DNA of 26,614 nucleotides, taken from the NCBI GenBank assembly GCA_021806865.1, contig JAKAPU010000019.1, positions 1 to 26,614 on the forward strand, in the 5' to 3' direction. The position numbers were made by a program, and so were the translations under genes. Positions within the stretch are counted from its first letter, which is position 1, and each line of letters begins with the position of its first letter. Shown here in pieces: positions 24,739 through 26,614 of this stretch. Below the pieces are notes generated by a model. That model was not told where the DNA came from. It made no database searches and saw only the letters and a program-made list of their open reading frames with translations. The stretch comes from an archaeon (lineage in GTDB: Archaea; Thermoproteota; Nitrososphaeria; Nitrososphaerales; CADDZS01).

Positions 24739-24984
24739 TCAAGACCGGTATGTTGCCAGAGAGAACTCTGTCTCAAAGGCATATTCTGGCAGCAAGGAAT
24801 TAGAATTCACTACCACAGGATTTCCAGCCTTCCTAAGCATTTCCAGATCCGTGCTGCCAAAAGCAAAGGATTCCTTCAAGTCGATGTTGTACTTGCCTAT
24901 GATTGAATTAATGGTTCTTCTTCTTGCTTCCGACAAGGAAGGGAAATTCTCAGACACGTCCCAGCACAGGAAGACAGAACGCAC
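24739..24984 (-). pseudogene. C-terminal fragment of a HAD-family phosphatase
   Basis: An 81-aa frame whose core (RRRTINSIIGKYNIDLKES followed by FAFGSTDLEMLRKAGNPVVVN and SNSLLPEYA) matches the end of HAD hydrolases, where A-x-G-D-S-x-x-D-x-P-M-L carries the metal-binding aspartates. Here this reads GST-DLEML, short by about two residues and missing the first Asp. The N-terminal half, with the catalytic DxD and the cap, is absent. It lies between nadM (6 bp away) and the PAP2-like gene. Probably a truncated relic. Confidence 0.6.
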
Positions 24985-24990
24985 GTACTC

Positions 24991-25518
24991 TCACTTTCCC
25001 GATTTATAGACCGTATTAATTCTGTTTATTCCGTTCAGCTTTACGATCAATCTAACCACCGATTTGCCCGTCAGGTTTCTCCATTTGCCACTACCAGAGG
25101 CAATGAGATCTCGAATCATCGTGGAAGAAAGACTTCCTGTTCTCTTGAAACTCAATACGTGTATCTTCTTGCTTGTTGCGAGGCCTATCATTTCGTGGTT
25201 CTCGGACAACAAAAGCACTTCCTGCTTGCATTTCTTCACTAGATTATCGATCGCCCAAGATTTTGATTTGCCGTCATTAAGTGTCACGACCCTGACATCC
25301 TTGATCTTCTGCTCCTTGAGGTAAGCTTCCATCATCAGCTTTCTTTCTCTGCCGCTGAAGGGATTCCTCTTCTCATTGTTGTGCTCTGAACTGCCTATAG
25401 CCACAATGAGATTGTACCTTTGGTTGAACTTCTTGATCACACTTAGGTGTCCTTTGTGAGGTGGGTTGAATCTTCCCCAATATACTCCAACGGGAGTCTT
25501 TTCTTGACCTTTGATCAA
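24991..25518 (-). CDS. nadM: Nicotinamide-nucleotide adenylyltransferase (NadM family)
   Basis: Joins NMN and ATP to give NAD. A 175-aa HIGH-family nucleotidyltransferase: GVYWGRFNPPHKGHLSVI (about residues 11-28) with the HxGH-type motif H-K-G-H, IGSSEHNNEKRNPFSGRERKLM typical of archaeal NadM, and the C-terminal SSTMIRDLI (compare ISSTxIR). The start codon is TTG 25518, preceded by stop-free codons but no better start. A TATA-like box (complement of 25548-25559) lies about 35 bp upstream, giving a leader of about 10 nt. The highly basic C-terminal tail (KSVVRLIVKLNGINRIN) is slightly longer than usual. Confidence 0.88.
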   Translation of the reverse strand: MIKGQEKTPVGVYWGRFNPPHKGHLSVIKKFNQRYNLIVAIGSSEHNNEKRNPFSGRERKLMMEAYLKEQKIKDVRVVTLNDGKSKSWAIDNLVKKCKQEVLLLSENHEMIGLATSKKIHVLSFKRTGSLSSTMIRDLIASGSGKWRNLTGKSVVRLIVKLNGINRINTVYKSGK

Positions 25519-25547
25519 AACCTTGCTTGCAACTCTTCATCAACGAC

Positions 25548-25559
25548 AAAATATATTAT
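25548..25559 (-). promoter_or_regulatory. TATA-like promoter element of nadM
   Basis: An A/T-only block on the complementary strand (ATAATATATTTT) about 35 bp upstream of the TTG start, the spacing expected for an archaeal TATA box with a very short leader. There is no other A/T-rich candidate between it and the gene. Confidence 0.5.
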
Positions 25560-25601
25560 GATTGATGGCAATCGGAATTATGAGCCATTCTTGAATCGCT
25601 A

Positions 25602-26048
25602 TCATTCTCGATTCTGAGTATCATGGGAATTGCATATAGAATGCTGGAAATTTCCCAGTTCAGCATGCTCTTCTTCTCTGCTATAGACATCGGAATTTTT
25701 CGAAATCGCTTCTGACAGGACATCACGTGCTGATTCTGGCTTGGCCCAAATTTCATCGAGTAATGATCTTACCTCTTTTTCGTCGCGTGCAGCACGGTAT
25801 ATCTTTTGCACCGCCGCATATTTGTTAATACGACGCTCTTGCAACTTTTGGTTCAAAACAGATGTCTTCAAGAGTTGTATGTTTAGGCGTGCCGCGCACT
25901 GAGCCAGAGTGATTACCGAGCCATCTCTCAATTTGACACTCTCCTTAAAAAGGCTCTTCACACCAAGCAGTTGATACAGAGTAGCTTGCTTAACCGTCAT
26001 TCTGTGTTTGGTATCGCGCGCTTGTTTTCTTGAACCTCTGAACGACAT
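25602..26048 (-). CDS. Hypothetical protein, basic helical
   Basis: A 148-aa protein from ATG 26048, with a possible TATA-like element (AAATAATTCC on the complement, near 26085). The N-terminal 20 residues are basic (RGSRKQARDTKHRMTVKQ), and the rest is predicted largely helical (TLYQLLGVKSLF, then ITLAQCAARLNIQLLKT and KLQERRINKYAAVQKIYRAA), which could include a helix-turn-helix. The C-terminal 25 residues look unstructured. No family recognised. It lies upstream of nadM on the same strand but with its own promoter. Confidence 0.6.
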   Translation of the reverse strand: MSFRGSRKQARDTKHRMTVKQATLYQLLGVKSLFKESVKLRDGSVITLAQCAARLNIQLLKTSVLNQKLQERRINKYAAVQKIYRAARDEKEVRSLLDEIWAKPESARDVLSEAISKNSDVYSREEEHAELGNFQHSICNSHDTQNRE

Positions 26049-26189
26049 AGGGATGAAGGCACGGGATAAGAGGCGACGCCCGAAGGAATTATTTGAGCTC
26101 TCGAGTAACAGCCTTCCTCATGTAAAAGTAATCCCAACTGATGCTGATCACTTTAATTGTCCAAGATGACGAGTTTCTATTGATACGAA

Positions 26190-26450
26190 TTGAGGTTCCT
26201 ATGGTTCATTCTTGTAATGTTGTCCCAACCAGCGTTTCTCATTGCCCTGATGGTCGTTGATGAACAGTTCAGTTTGCTGGCCCACATTATCAATCTAAAC
26301 AAGGTATACTACTTCGTTCCCTTCCTTGGTAGAATTGATGTCTGGTCGTCGTGGGAGGCTTGCTTTGTGATTCTTTTGGCTGTTTTTGAAACGGTGTGCA
26401 TCTGGTCTTTGTGGCAGGCAGTAAAGCTTGACCCGAGACCAGCTTCTTGA
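26190..26450 (+). CDS. Small two-helix membrane protein
   Basis: An 86-aa protein with a hydrophobic N-terminal helix (WFILVMLSQPAFLIALMVV), a loop, and a second helix (CFVILLAVFETVCIWSLW), ending in a short polar tail. The start is TTG 26190. A TATA-like element (CTTTAATTG, 26151-26159) lies about 35 bp upstream, consistent with a very short leader. No function can be read from it. Confidence 0.5.
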   Translation: MRFLWFILVMLSQPAFLIALMVVDEQFSLLAHIINLNKVYYFVPFLGRIDVWSSWEACFVILLAVFETVCIWSLWQAVKLDPRPAS

Positions 26451-26614
26451 TCTCCTTATTGTTCCCAGGAATATTTTCACAAAACGACGTTTGAAGGGGT
26501 GAGGAGCGAGGACTCCTAATAGTCTGCTCTTCGCAGCTTTGCTATGCTACAGTCTGATAGAATGCCGCAGCGCCTTCGTATCCTCTCTTGGGGATTGTGC
26601 AAGGCTAGACTAAG
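26451..26614. other. Window end, no feature seen
   Basis: I see no supported gene in these 164 bases. On the complement a short frame reads KRGYEGAAAFYQTV before a stop, which could be the edge of a gene outside the window or chance. Confidence 0.2.

Noticed and set aside
1..26614. tRNA, rRNA, CRISPR arrays or complete insertion sequences
   Set aside because: I looked for T-loop and anticodon patterns, repeated spacers and terminal repeats and saw none I could support; a covariance-model scan would be needed to exclude tRNAs.

Overview
The window looks like archaeal DNA, most likely from a Thaumarchaeota/Nitrososphaeria-type or neighbouring TACK lineage with an aerobic, menaquinone-based respiratory chain. 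The evidence is a TFB (TFIIB)-like factor, an archaeal-type NMN adenylyltransferase, a Sulfolobales-style CbsA/CbsB-Rieske-cytochrome b operon, TATA-box promoters with very short leaders, and frequent GTG/TTG starts. The lineage is inferred from gene content only; there is no rRNA or tRNA in the window.

Layout. (1) 1-1130: a short, odd TatA-like gene, then a decayed or frameshifted unrecognised gene. (2) 1130-9565: one + strand operon, menF-menD-menH-menB-menE-menA-menC, covering chorismate to demethylmenaquinone except the DHNA-CoA thioesterase and the final methyltransferase. The genes are mostly coupled by 1-4 bp overlaps. (3) 9566-10460: a broken uroporphyrinogen-III methyltransferase on the - strand. 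(4) 10571-12043: a histidine-rich polytopic membrane protein that I cannot assign. (5) 12452-13814 (-): a TFB-like protein without a zinc ribbon and an upstream ribbon-helix-helix-like protein. (6) 14185-19150: a five-gene bc1-like operon (CbsA-like cytochrome, CbsB-like membrane protein, Rieske protein with a Tat signal, cytochrome b, small three-helix protein). (7) 19223-19777 (-): a VKOR-fold membrane protein with no catalytic cysteines. (8) 20530-23252: a divergent cytochrome bd pair (cydA, cydB) and an ABM-fold protein. (9) 23439-26450: mostly - strand genes (nuclease-like protein, PAP2-like phosphatase, HAD fragment, NadM, a hypothetical) with a decayed transposase, and a small membrane protein on the + strand.

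Together, regions 2, 4, 6 and 8 describe quinone synthesis, a quinol-oxidising Rieske/cytochrome b complex and a bd-type oxidase. The most interesting signal is a near-identical palindrome (core CGCGCA-NN-TGCGCG) just upstream of the unassigned membrane protein and of cydA, with a related quasi-palindrome upstream of the cbsA operon. These suggest one regulator over three respiratory transcription units. Other points worth a look are a Lys where cytochrome b normally has the fourth heme-ligand His, a cysteine-less VKOR homologue, and a CydA lacking several canonical residues.
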